Shown: in pieces, positions 8,146 to 16,213 of the stretch
Layout of the letters: the number at the start of each line of letters is the position of its first letter
Numbering within the stretch: the stretch's first letter is position 1
Assembly (NCBI RefSeq): GCF_009295825.1
Contig: NZ_WHKF01000008.1
Location: 62,001 to 126,000, forward strand
Length of the DNA stretch: 64,000 nucleotides
Reading direction: 5' to 3'
Origin: Marinifilum sp. N1E240
GTDB taxonomy: Bacteria > Bacteroidota > Bacteroidia > Bacteroidales > Marinifilaceae
Position numbers and translations under genes: made by a program
Notes under the pieces: generated by a model
Database searches by the model: none
What the model was told of the DNA's origin: nothing
What the model saw: only the letters and a program-made list of their open reading frames with translations

Positions 8146-9285
8146 TTACTTCAACATGTTAGCTGAAATCACCATTTTCTGAACTTCAGAAGTTCCTTCA
8201 TAGATCTCAGTGATCTTTGCATCACGCATCATACGCTCAACAGGATATTCTCTAGTATATCCGTATCCACCATGAAGTTGAACTGCTTTATTGGTAACTT
8301 CCATTGCTGTTTCAGCAGCATAAAGTTTACACATTGCAGCATCAACAGAATAAGGTTGCTTTGCATCTTTTTTATAAGCTGCTTTACGAACTAACATACG
8401 AGAAGCTTCAGTCTTGGTATTCATATCAGCCAACTGGAATTGGGTGTTCTGGAAACCAGAAATCGGACGACCGAACTGCTTTCTTTCTTTCACATATTTC
8501 ACAGTTTCGTTGATAGCTCCCTGAGCAATACCCAAAGCCTGAGCAGCGATACCAATACGACCACCATCTAAAGTTTTCATAGCGATACCGAATCCTTTGT
8601 TCAATTTTCCTAACATGTTCTCTTTAGGAAGAACTACGTTTTCGAAAATCAACTCACAAGTTGCCGATCCACGGATACCCATTTTCTTCTCTTTTTTACC
8701 AATAGAGAAACCAGGAGTTCCTTTTTCAATAATAAAAGCAGTAATACCACGAGTACCTTTCGACTTGTCAGTCATTGCTAAAATCACATAAACGTGAGCA
8801 AATTCTGCATTGGTAATAAAAATCTTACTACCATTAATGATATAATTATCACCGTCTTCAACCGCAGTTGTCTGCTGACCTGCAGCATCGGTTCCGGCGT
8901 TAGGTTCAGTTAAACCAAAAGCACCAATCCACTCACCTGAAGCCAATTTAGGAAGGTATTTCTGCTTTTGAGCTTCGGTACCATTCTCCATAATTGGAGC
9001 AGCACACAATGAAGTATGAGCAGATACGATAACTCCTGTAGTTGCACAAACAGCTGATAATTCTTCAACAGCCATAGAGTACATTACGTTGTTACCACCA
9101 GCACCACCATATTGCTTAGGAATTGGAATCCCCATAATTCCAATCTTAGCCATTTTCTCTACTGTTTCGATAGGAAAACGCTCCTGCTCATCAACCTCAG
9201 CAGCCAAAGGCTTCACTTCTCTTTCAGCAAAATCTTTAATCATTTGCTGAAATAACACTTGTTCTTTTGTTAAGCTAAAATCCAT
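8146..9285 (-). CDS. bcd: Butyryl-CoA dehydrogenase (short-chain acyl-CoA dehydrogenase)
   Basis: The 379-residue acyl-CoA dehydrogenase has the family signatures GAFGLTEPNAGTDA and QLHGGYGYTREYPVERMMRDAK. The catalytic base is the Glu in IYEGTSE (about residue 363), its place in short-chain enzymes. In this operon it reduces crotonyl-CoA, made by Kal, to butyryl-CoA, receiving electrons through EtfAB encoded just downstream. An intrinsic-terminator-like hairpin lies upstream at 9337-9364, so bcd-etfBA may be expressed at a different level from the kam genes. General acyl-CoA dehydrogenases of other chain length cannot be excluded by sequence alone, but context strongly supports butyryl-CoA. 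Confidence 0.93.
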   Translation of the reverse strand: MDFSLTKEQVLFQQMIKDFAEREVKPLAAEVDEQERFPIETVEKMAKIGIMGIPIPKQYGGAGGNNVMYSMAVEELSAVCATTGVIVSAHTSLCAAPIMENGTEAQKQKYLPKLASGEWIGAFGLTEPNAGTDAAGQQTTAVEDGDNYIINGSKIFITNAEFAHVYVILAMTDKSKGTRGITAFIIEKGTPGFSIGKKEKKMGIRGSATCELIFENVVLPKENMLGKLNKGFGIAMKTLDGGRIGIAAQALGIAQGAINETVKYVKERKQFGRPISGFQNTQFQLADMNTKTEASRMLVRKAAYKKDAKQPYSVDAAMCKLYAAETAMEVTNKAVQLHGGYGYTREYPVERMMRDAKITEIYEGTSEVQKMVISANMLK

Positions 9286-9336
9286 ATTTTTTATTAGATG
9301 TTAGTTGACAAAACACAGTACACCTCTAAACTCATT

Positions 9337-9364
9337 ACAAAAAGCCCCTAAAACCGAGGCTTTG
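9337..9364 (-). terminator. Terminator-like hairpin inside the lysine operon
   Basis: On the minus strand AAAGCC pairs with GGCTTT across a loop of about ten bases, and a short T-run follows, between thl and bcd. It is weaker than the end-of-operon terminators and may act as a partial terminator or attenuator. Confidence 0.55.
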
Positions 9365-9408
9365 AAATAAGACATTAAAACTACTGCGTTCTACCTACTC
9401 AGTACTAA

Positions 9409-10614
9409 TTACACGTTTTTCAAAATAATTGCAGTACCCATACCACCACCGATACAAAGTGAAGCCAAACCATACTCTTTACCAGTACGCTTCATTTCGT
9501 GAATCAAACTTACAGCGATACGAGTTCCTGAAGCACCAATTGGGTGACCCAATGCGATAGCACCACCGTTTACATTGCATCTCTCTTTAAAGAAATCAGC
9601 ATCTACAGCGTGATCTTCGCACAATTGCTTCACAACTCCTAATGATTGAGCAGCAAAAGCTTCGTTCAATTCAAGCACTTCCATCTGCTCTAATTTCATA
9701 TCAGCTTTCTTCAATACACTAGCAACAGCAGGAACTGGTCCCATACCCATGATTGCAGGATCAACACCACCTTGACCGGTAGCTACGATTTCTGCCAATG
9801 GAGTTAAACCATGCTCTTTAACTGCCTCTTCAGATGCAACCAAAACAAAAGCTGCACCATCGTTAATACCCGATGCATTACCAGCAGTAACCGTTCCGTC
9901 TTTCTTAAAAGCAGGACGTAAACCTCCTAGTTTTTCTTCGCTGGTTCTTTTATTGATGAATTCATCTGCGTCAAAAACGATTGTTTCTCTGCGAGATTTG
10001 ATCTCAACAGGAACAATTTCATTTTTAAATTTTCCATTCTCTTGAGCCGCTGCAGCTTTTTGCTGAGAACCAAATGCAAATGCATCCTGCTCTTCGCGAG
10101 TCAAGCTATATTTATCAGCAATATTTTCTGCTGTAATACCCATGTGATATCCTTCGAAAGCATCAGTTAAACCATCAAAAACCATATGGTCAACAGCTTT
10201 CAAATCCATCATTTTGTGTCCGCCACGAACTGCTCCTGGCATAACGAAACCAGAGTTCGACATGTTTTCTGTACCTCCGGCAAGAATCATGTTTGCTTCT
10301 CCTGACTTAATGTTTGCATAAGCAAGATTGATCGTCTTCATACCAGAACCACAAATCATGTTGATTCCATAAGCAGGAACTTCCTGAGGAATACCCGCTT
10401 TGATAGAAGCCTGACGAGCAACACCCTGACCTTGACCAGCCGAAAGAATATTACCTACAACAACCTCATCTAATTTAGCTGCATCAATACCAGTTTCTGC
10501 AACGATGTTATTCATTACTGTTGCCGCCAAATCTGCAGCTTTAACAGGAGTTAATGTTCCCAAAAATTTTCCGATTGCAGTACGTTTTGCTGCAACAATA
10601 TATACTTTGCTCAT
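9409..10614 (-). CDS. Acetyl-CoA acetyltransferase (thiolase)
   Basis: The 401-residue thiolase has active-site Cys88 in NMICGSGMKT, the histidine motif NGGAIALGHPIGASGTRI, and the C-terminal CIGGGMGTA with the second cysteine. It cleaves acetoacetyl-CoA, formed when AtoDA transfers CoA from butyryl-CoA to acetoacetate, giving two acetyl-CoA. One of these is needed again by Kce, so the enzyme closes the lysine cycle. It lies between atoA and bcd on the same strand. The gap to atoA carries a perfect palindrome. The reaction is reversible and the enzyme could also serve synthesis. The atoB/thlA naming is not settled by sequence, so no symbol is given. Confidence 0.95.
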   Translation of the reverse strand: MSKVYIVAAKRTAIGKFLGTLTPVKAADLAATVMNNIVAETGIDAAKLDEVVVGNILSAGQGQGVARQASIKAGIPQEVPAYGINMICGSGMKTINLAYANIKSGEANMILAGGTENMSNSGFVMPGAVRGGHKMMDLKAVDHMVFDGLTDAFEGYHMGITAENIADKYSLTREEQDAFAFGSQQKAAAAQENGKFKNEIVPVEIKSRRETIVFDADEFINKRTSEEKLGGLRPAFKKDGTVTAGNASGINDGAAFVLVASEEAVKEHGLTPLAEIVATGQGGVDPAIMGMGPVPAVASVLKKADMKLEQMEVLELNEAFAAQSLGVVKQLCEDHAVDADFFKERCNVNGGAIALGHPIGASGTRIAVSLIHEMKRTGKEYGLASLCIGGGMGTAIILKNV

Positions 10615-10636
10615 TTTTGTTTATTTTATGATTTTG

Positions 10637-10664
10637 GCAGGGACACGACATGTCGTGTCCTTAC
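10637..10664. repeat. Perfect palindrome at the atoA stop codon
   Basis: The core GGACACGACATGTCGTGTCC (10641-10660) is a perfect 20-bp dyad; flanking CAG/CTT bases extend it imperfectly. It abuts the atoA stop (10661-10663) and separates atoA from thl. It shares its core with the repeat at 8105-8132. Confidence 0.85.
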
Positions 10665-11320
10665 TTACGCATTTCAATTAAATCCTCGGCAATAATCAGT
10701 TTGGCATCGGTAGCTTCCTGAATTTGTTCCAAAGTAAACATTGGATTGAATTCTTTCAACAAGATACCTTCAGGAACGATCTCCATTACACCCATTTCTG
10801 TGATAATCATATCAACCTGACCTGCGGCTGTTAAAGGAAGATTACAATCGGTCATAATCTTGTGGTTACCACGAGCAGTATGTTCCATTGCTAGAATCAC
10901 ACGCTTGGCACCAACGATCAAATCCATTGCTCCACCCATTCCAGGAGTCTTTTTTCCAGGAATAATCCAGTTGGCAAGATTTCCTTTTTCATCAACCTGC
11001 AATGCACCAAGGAAAGTAACATCTACATGACCTCCTCTAATGATTCCAAAAGAAACAGAACTATCGAAACTGCTTGCACCTTCTTTGCAAGTAATGTATC
11101 CACCACCAGCATTAATAAAGTCAGGATCTTCTTCTCCTTCAGCAGGAGCAGCACCCATACCAAGCATTCCGTTTTCTGATTGTAGAATCACATTTACATC
11201 AGCTGATACATAGTTAGGGATAATTGTAGGCAAACCAATTCCTAGATTCACCACATCTCCGTTGTTTAATTCGAGAGCAGATCTTTTAGCAATCACCTCT
11301 CTGATTTCTTTTTTATCCAT
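10661..11320 (-). CDS. atoA: Butyryl-CoA:acetoacetate CoA-transferase beta subunit
   Basis: The 219-residue class I CoA-transferase subunit B carries the catalytic Glu (about residue 49) in QSENGMLGMG. ATG 11320 is chosen because MDKKEIREVIAKRSALEL is the usual N-terminus; the frame upstream to 11362 runs through a hairpin-forming spacer. With AtoD, encoded at the operon's 5' end, it moves CoA from butyryl-CoA to acetoacetate and releases butyrate. The two subunits are separated by eight genes, which is unusual because they are normally adjacent. The split suggests kal to kamE lie between two halves of an older atoDA pair (inference). Confidence 0.93.
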   Translation of the reverse strand: MDKKEIREVIAKRSALELNNGDVVNLGIGLPTIIPNYVSADVNVILQSENGMLGMGAAPAEGEEDPDFINAGGGYITCKEGASSFDSSVSFGIIRGGHVDVTFLGALQVDEKGNLANWIIPGKKTPGMGGAMDLIVGAKRVILAMEHTARGNHKIMTDCNLPLTAAGQVDMIITEMGVMEIVPEGILLKEFNPMFTLEQIQEATDAKLIIAEDLIEMRK

Positions 11321-11339
11321 TTGAGATTTATTTAGATGT

Positions 11340-11367
11340 GAGATATGAGTTTTTACTCTCATATCTC
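11340..11367. repeat. Hairpin-forming inverted repeat between kamE and atoA
   Basis: GAGATATGAG (11340-11349) is perfectly complementary to CTCATATCTC (11358-11367), with an eight-base loop. It lies in the spacer of the operon. No long T-run follows, so it is more likely an RNA-stability or processing element, or a repeat remnant, than a terminator. Confidence 0.65.
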
Positions 11368-11377
11368 AATGCTTTAT

Positions 11378-12166
11378 TTATGCATTTAATCTTCTGCTTA
11401 ATTCCTGAGCAGCATATGATGCTACATCATCAGCATATTTGTTCATACCAAAACCTGCATCGTAACCAAGTTCCTTAGCAAGTTCGTGAGAGATACGTGG
11501 CCCACCACAAATCAAGATTACCTTATCGCGTAATCCTTCAGCTTCCATCAACTCAACCAATTCAGTTAAGTTTTTAATGTGAACATCTTTTTGAGTTACC
11601 GTTTGTGATACCAAAAGAACATCAGCTTCAAACTCGATAGCTTTCGCAATAAATTCTTCATTTGGTACCTGGCTACCCATGTTCAAGGCTTCCATCATTT
11701 CATATCTTTCCAAGCCATAGTGACCTGCAAAACCTTTCATATTCATAATTGCATCGATACCTACTGTATGTGCATCGGTACCAGTACTAGCACCCAAGAC
11801 ACGAATAGGACGACCAATGTTTTCTTTTACGAAATCATCAGTTTCGTGCATATCCATAGTAGTTGATTCTACCTTTGGAACATCAATTACCGTGTAATCA
11901 ACAGTGTGAGTACAGTTTCCATAGCAATTGAAAAAAGTAAATCCTTCCATCAATTCCTGAACCATAACAACCTGAGGATTTTCAAAACCCATTTTGCGCA
12001 TCATCTGCTTGGCTGCTTCAATAGCTTCTTCGCCTTTGGCAACAGGAAGAGTAAAACTAACCTGAGTTTTACCATCATTCATGGTATCACCGTAAGGTTT
12101 GATCTTGGTAAGATCTAACGTTTTATCAAAATCGTTGGAATCAGTTGAATAAAGACCTCCACTCAT
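11378..12166 (-). CDS. kamE: Lysine 5,6-aminomutase beta subunit (B12-binding)
   Basis: The 262-residue product has the adenosylcobalamin motif DxHxxG as D131-A-H133-T-V-G136 and a lysine at residue 144 (NMKGFAG). His133 and Lys144 have the same numbers as the cobalt-ligating histidine and the PLP-binding lysine reported for the Clostridium sticklandii enzyme (family knowledge). With KamD it moves the terminal amino group of beta-lysine from carbon 6 to carbon 5, giving 3,5-diaminohexanoate. It lies after kamD with a short spacer that contains a small TCCCG/CGGGA dyad. Confidence 0.97.
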   Translation of the reverse strand: MSGGLYSTDSNDFDKTLDLTKIKPYGDTMNDGKTQVSFTLPVAKGEEAIEAAKQMMRKMGFENPQVVMVQELMEGFTFFNCYGNCTHTVDYTVIDVPKVESTTMDMHETDDFVKENIGRPIRVLGASTGTDAHTVGIDAIMNMKGFAGHYGLERYEMMEALNMGSQVPNEEFIAKAIEFEADVLLVSQTVTQKDVHIKNLTELVELMEAEGLRDKVILICGGPRISHELAKELGYDAGFGMNKYADDVASYAAQELSRRLNA

Positions 12167-12190
12167 TTTATTGTCTCCTTCTATATTTAG

Positions 12191-12207
12191 TCCCGTAGTT
12201 ATCGGGA
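12191..12207. repeat. Short TCCCG/CGGGA dyad between kamD and kamE
   Basis: TCCCG (12191-12195) and CGGGA (12203-12207) flank TAGTTAT. It resembles the short dyad inside kamB at 16100-16121 and may be a dispersed palindrome remnant. Confidence 0.4.
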
Positions 12208-12223
12208 TGAAATGTCAATTAAT

Positions 12224-13792
12224 TTATTTCTTATGCAATATTTCGATGAAAGGATTGAAGTAGTTGCTTCCTTTTTCCACAACACCATCTAAACCTTTAC
12301 CACCATCCATTGGGCGCTTGATATCAGCGAAAATTCCTTTTTCAAGGGCAGTAAACAATCCTTCTTTCTCGATTTTTTCAACCAATTCAGTTGCATCATC
12401 AAGAACCTTAGCAGCTCTCTTACGAATAATACCACCTTCTTTGAATTCCATTTCGTCGCCAATACTCTTCATGTTGTTAAAGATGTACTTGGCATTCTCA
12501 ATAGAAAGATATCTGTCTGACATGAAAGGAGTATGAATAGCTTCGGTTAACATACCAAGCAATTGAATTCCTTGTCCTGTCCAGATTGAAATTTGATTGA
12601 ATAATGCATCCTGAACATTTCCTTTGAAAATGTTACCTGTCATAAATTTTGTTGGAGGCATATATTTTAATGGAGCCTTAGGGAAAATCTCTCTAATCAT
12701 TTGAGCTTGACCAAGTTCAAAAAGGAAACCATTTTCCAAATCAGGAGTCATCTCAAAAGCGTGACCTAATCCCATTTGTTCTTCAGGTAAACCTGCTACC
12801 ACAGCCAACTGTTCGTTAATAAAATCAGAAGCCAATACAGTGTGAGCCTCATCAAAAGCATCAGCCGTAGTTAGGTAGTTATCTTCTCCGGTGTTAATAA
12901 TTACACCAGCAAATCCATTTAATAATCTTGAGAAGTACTGGTCAACAATAGTACGTTGCATGTTAATATCACGGAAAAGAATTCCATACAATGCATCGTT
13001 CAACATTACGTCCAATCCTTCAATTGCTCCCATAGCAGCAATTTCTGGCATACATAGACCCGAACAGTAATTACACAAACGAACGTATTTACCTTCTTCT
13101 TCGCCAACCTTATCTAAGGCTGTACGCATAATGCGGAAGTTTTCCTGAGTAGCAACGGTTCCACCAAAACCTTCAGTAGTTGCTCCGTAAGGAACATAGT
13201 CAAGCAAACTCTGACCAGTAGTACGAATTACAGCAATAATATCAGCACCCTGACGAGCAGCAGCTTCAGCTTGAACAACATCTTCGTAGATGTTACCAGT
13301 TGCTACAATCACGTACAAATAAGGCTTTGGTCCTTCACCTATCGTATCAATATAATTGTCTCTTTTCGCTTTGCGATCTCTGATTACCTGAATGCTCTTC
13401 TCGACAAAAGGCTGCATTGCGTTCTGAATTTCTTCAGCAGTATGAACAGGGAGTGTAGTGATATCCAATTCACCAGCAGCAATCTTTTCAGCAATTTGCT
13501 GTGGGTTCAACCCTGTTTCAATAACAGCATTTCCCAAAAAAAACATTACACCTTCACTCAATACTCCTTTGTCTTTCAATTCATCAACCACAACATTCGG
13601 AAGTGGCACTTCGTTGTTATCAACTCCGTCGATTCCTAAAAGACGACACAAAGTACGCTCAACAGCAACGGTTGAGTAGTTGTCTACGAATTTCTGAACA
13701 TCGTCTGCAATTCGCTTCGACACCTCTTTGGCGTGTCCAACTTTTTCAAAGTCAAGACCTAGTTTACTCCTTTGCATATTCAATTTATCCAT
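12224..13792 (-). CDS. kamD: Lysine 5,6-aminomutase alpha subunit
   Basis: The 522-residue product matches KamD in length (about 515-520) and content. It has the N-terminal MDKLNMQRSKLGLDFEKV and the TIM-barrel segment VIVATGNIYEDVVQAEAAARQGADIIAVIRTTGQSL with PLP and cobalamin contact loops. It is the catalytic large subunit of the adenosylcobalamin- and PLP-dependent aminomutase, paired with KamE downstream. Start 13792 lies two bases after the kamC stop, so translation is tightly coupled to the MutS-like gene. This supports a functional link between KamC and the aminomutase. Confidence 0.97.
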   Translation of the reverse strand: MDKLNMQRSKLGLDFEKVGHAKEVSKRIADDVQKFVDNYSTVAVERTLCRLLGIDGVDNNEVPLPNVVVDELKDKGVLSEGVMFFLGNAVIETGLNPQQIAEKIAAGELDITTLPVHTAEEIQNAMQPFVEKSIQVIRDRKAKRDNYIDTIGEGPKPYLYVIVATGNIYEDVVQAEAAARQGADIIAVIRTTGQSLLDYVPYGATTEGFGGTVATQENFRIMRTALDKVGEEEGKYVRLCNYCSGLCMPEIAAMGAIEGLDVMLNDALYGILFRDINMQRTIVDQYFSRLLNGFAGVIINTGEDNYLTTADAFDEAHTVLASDFINEQLAVVAGLPEEQMGLGHAFEMTPDLENGFLFELGQAQMIREIFPKAPLKYMPPTKFMTGNIFKGNVQDALFNQISIWTGQGIQLLGMLTEAIHTPFMSDRYLSIENAKYIFNNMKSIGDEMEFKEGGIIRKRAAKVLDDATELVEKIEKEGLFTALEKGIFADIKRPMDGGKGLDGVVEKGSNYFNPFIEILHKK

Positions 13793-13794
13793 TA

Positions 13795-15204
13795 TTAAAT
13801 TTCTTCCTTACTAGCTTTTTTATTCAATTGGTTTTGTGCACCTTCTACAATCTCCTTATTGATTCCCAATAAAGATGCAATTCGAAGTGCTTCGTGAGGA
13901 ACTTCCCCTGTGTTGTCCTCAACCAACGAATAATCCATATAACTGTTTATATTCTTTTGGGTAATGATTTTATCACCCAAATCCTTATCCAGACCTTTCA
14001 CCCGTAGTTTTCTGAAATAAGAATTTAATCCACTGTAATGAGTGGTAATAACACTTCTGATATTGTTTTGATAGAAAATATCTGCAACAGCATTCACTAT
14101 TGCCAAGCCTTCTACCGGATTTGTTGTTCTTGCCAACTCATCAACCAAAATCAACACATTGCTGTGCTTTTTCGATTCTTCAACCATCTTGCTCACATTC
14201 ATCATTTCTGATGCAAAGGATGATAAGCCATTCAATTCTGATTGCTCATCGCCCACAGAAAGCATGATTCTATCAACCAAAGAAATTTGAGCCGATGTAG
14301 CTGGAACATAAAATCCAAATTGACACAGATACTGACAAAGAGCCAAAGTTTTTAACACTACGGTTTTGCCTGCCATATTCGCACCTGTAATCAAACAAAC
14401 AGATTTTTGCAGCTCGATATCAATTGCTTGATATTGCTTCTTCTGTTTCTCCAGTTCATTTTTAATAAAAGGGTTGAACATCCCTTTGTAACTGATATCA
14501 ACCTTTGTTAATTGTGGCTGAACTAAATTCAATTGAACTGCCTGCATTGCCTTTGCAATCAACAAATCCAAATGTGCAAGTTTCTTTATTGCAACAGCCA
14601 GATCGCTTGCAAAGCTTCGGATCTTGGTACAGATCTCTTCACGAACTTTCGACTCAATTTCCTGAGCTTTGCAGAACAAGTCTTCTAACTTCTCTTCTGA
14701 ATCTCCGTTCGTTGATTTGGCAATTTTCAAATTCTTTCTTGCTTCAGCCAATTCCAATGAATAATCATCGTAAATGTAAAAAGATGGAATCCCAGAATTT
14801 TGAGGATCAAGAATTTCAATCAAAGAACTTAAATTTGGTAATTGAATTACTACCTGCTTTAATTCTTTTTGCAGATTTAAAATCCCCTGGCAATTCATCG
14901 CAAAAAATTTGATTTCGAATAACTCTACATCATCCAAAACCAAGCTAGCTTTCAAATTGTCTACGCTGCCTCGAATTTCTTTTAAGTGAGAAAGTTTATT
15001 CTGAATATCTGAAATTGTCTTTTCATTGGTTTTAACAGACTGAATAAGCTGCGCCAACAAACCATACTCAATATTCAATTCCGTTTCGGAGTAAAACATC
15101 TCAGTATCCAACAGGAATCTTTTTCCCATTGGAGATTTCAAATCCAACTCTTCGGTTAGATATTGCAATCCATTTATTTCTGATATAGCTTTACGAAACT
15201 GCAT
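13795..15204 (-). CDS. kamC: MutS-like ATPase of the lysine-fermentation locus (KamC)
   Basis: The product is about 469 residues. The N-terminal half is helical (core/clamp-like, coiled-coil prone). The C-terminal half is a MutS-family ATPase: Walker A GANMAGKTVVLKT near residue 280, the signature loop GDEQSELNGLSSFASEM, Walker B VLILVDELARTTNP and the switch ITTHYS. It lacks the mismatch-recognition domain and is far shorter than MutS (about 850), so repair is unlikely. It is fixed between kamB and kamD, overlapping the former by about ten bases. By analogy with ATPases that reactivate other B12 enzymes, it may release damaged cofactor from KamDE (inference). ATG 15204 is preferred over TTG 15210. 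Confidence 0.88.
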   Translation of the reverse strand: MQFRKAISEINGLQYLTEELDLKSPMGKRFLLDTEMFYSETELNIEYGLLAQLIQSVKTNEKTISDIQNKLSHLKEIRGSVDNLKASLVLDDVELFEIKFFAMNCQGILNLQKELKQVVIQLPNLSSLIEILDPQNSGIPSFYIYDDYSLELAEARKNLKIAKSTNGDSEEKLEDLFCKAQEIESKVREEICTKIRSFASDLAVAIKKLAHLDLLIAKAMQAVQLNLVQPQLTKVDISYKGMFNPFIKNELEKQKKQYQAIDIELQKSVCLITGANMAGKTVVLKTLALCQYLCQFGFYVPATSAQISLVDRIMLSVGDEQSELNGLSSFASEMMNVSKMVEESKKHSNVLILVDELARTTNPVEGLAIVNAVADIFYQNNIRSVITTHYSGLNSYFRKLRVKGLDKDLGDKIITQKNINSYMDYSLVEDNTGEVPHEALRIASLLGINKEIVEGAQNQLNKKASKEEI

Positions 15205-16213
15205 TCTCAATTCTTTTCACATCGTAAACCGGCACTTGTAATTTTGTTTCCAAAGCCAGTTTTAATTCATCTGAATTTAATCTGTAACCATCGGGCGAAA
15301 CCGGATTAATGGTAATCGCCAACAAATTGGTTTTATCTAATACCTGAATTCTACCACCTCTTTTTATAAAGGCATAATAGGTTTCAGGATTTGCAAAGAC
15401 TCTTGTAAAATCTCTGATGATTAATCTTATTTTATTAACCTGCTTTTGATTCTTCAGAAAATCTAAAAACTGATCGGTTATTGCTCCACTCACAAAAAAA
15501 TCGGTTCCAAACTGAAAGAGTTGGTCCTTTTTATTTTTGATCATCAATACAGAAGCAATACCTGTATCTTTTATTTCTCCTGACTCATCAATAGCCCAAA
15601 TTCCTTTTTCTATTCCTCTAAATTTGGTTTTCAATTCCAAATCGATTTCTGGTAACTGAATCAAATCAAACACATATTGTGTTTTGAACACCAATTGAGG
15701 AATGTTTGCCGATAAAGCCGCTCCTGTTGCCAATATCATGGCTTCAGTTACTGCAGGTGATCCCAAACTCTTACGCGACAATGCTCCGTCTACAATGGTA
15801 AGGTCGACACCTTTTGTTTTTAAATCGGCAATTAACCTGATAATTTCAGCATTATTTGCAGGTCCTGATAACATTACTTTTCCTGAATGAATTGTTTTTG
15901 CTGTTACCAATCGTCCTAAGCTGGTCGATTGAGAAGAAACATCAATTACTTCTGAAAACAATCTGCGTTTCGCATAATGAATTTCCGAAGTCACGAACAT
16001 CATTCCTTCACTCAATTCAATTTCAGGTTTATGAGTATGTGTGACTTGATCACGGTTTTCTCCGTCGATACCAATAGAAGTTAAAGCAATTTGTTTATGG
16101 CTGTCCCTTAATCGGGACAGCACATAATTCAAACACTCGGTTTTCCCGGTATTCTTTTCAAGTCCTACAATAGAAAGACTTTTATATTTTTCTATGTCCT
16201 TAAGAAAGGGCAT
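15191..16213 (-). CDS. kamB: P-loop-like protein of the lysine-fermentation locus (KamB)
   Basis: The product is 340 residues from ATG 16213 (MPFLKDIEKYKSL). A longer frame to 16276 would lie inside kamA and is rejected. A nucleotide-binding loop, GLEKNTGKT (residues 17-25), has one residue more than the classical GxxxxGKT. A later segment VDLTIVDGALSRKS could be its Walker B-like strand. The start overlaps the kamA stop and the end overlaps kamC, so kamA-kamB-kamC are translationally linked. Its biochemical role is not established to my knowledge. Co-location with KamC suggests a two-part ATP-dependent accessory of the aminomutases. A small palindrome (16100-16121) sits within its reading frame. 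Confidence 0.85.
   Translation of the reverse strand: MPFLKDIEKYKSLSIVGLEKNTGKTECLNYVLSRLRDSHKQIALTSIGIDGENRDQVTHTHKPEIELSEGMMFVTSEIHYAKRRLFSEVIDVSSQSTSLGRLVTAKTIHSGKVMLSGPANNAEIIRLIADLKTKGVDLTIVDGALSRKSLGSPAVTEAMILATGAALSANIPQLVFKTQYVFDLIQLPEIDLELKTKFRGIEKGIWAIDESGEIKDTGIASVLMIKNKKDQLFQFGTDFFVSGAITDQFLDFLKNQKQVNKIRLIIRDFTRVFANPETYYAFIKRGGRIQVLDKTNLLAITINPVSPDGYRLNSDELKLALETKLQVPVYDVKRIENAVS
16100..16121. repeat. Palindrome inside the kamB coding region
   Basis: GCTGTCCC (16100-16107) and GGGACAGC (16114-16121) form a perfect 8-bp stem with a six-base loop, encoding part of SRLRDSH in KamB. The sequence resembles the intergenic TCCCG/CGGGA dyad at 12191 and may be an exonised repeat. Confidence 0.6.

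Noticed and set aside
8304-8791. Plus-strand frames opposite bcd
   Set aside because: They are shadows of the bcd coding strand without independent support.
13271-13872. Plus-strand frames of up to 122 codons opposite kamD
   Set aside because: They are antisense shadows of a conserved gene with no protein-like features or starts.
13795-15204. Calling kamC a DNA mismatch repair MutS or MutS2
   Set aside because: It lacks the mismatch-recognition domain and the Smr domain, is only about 469 residues, and is embedded in a catabolic operon.
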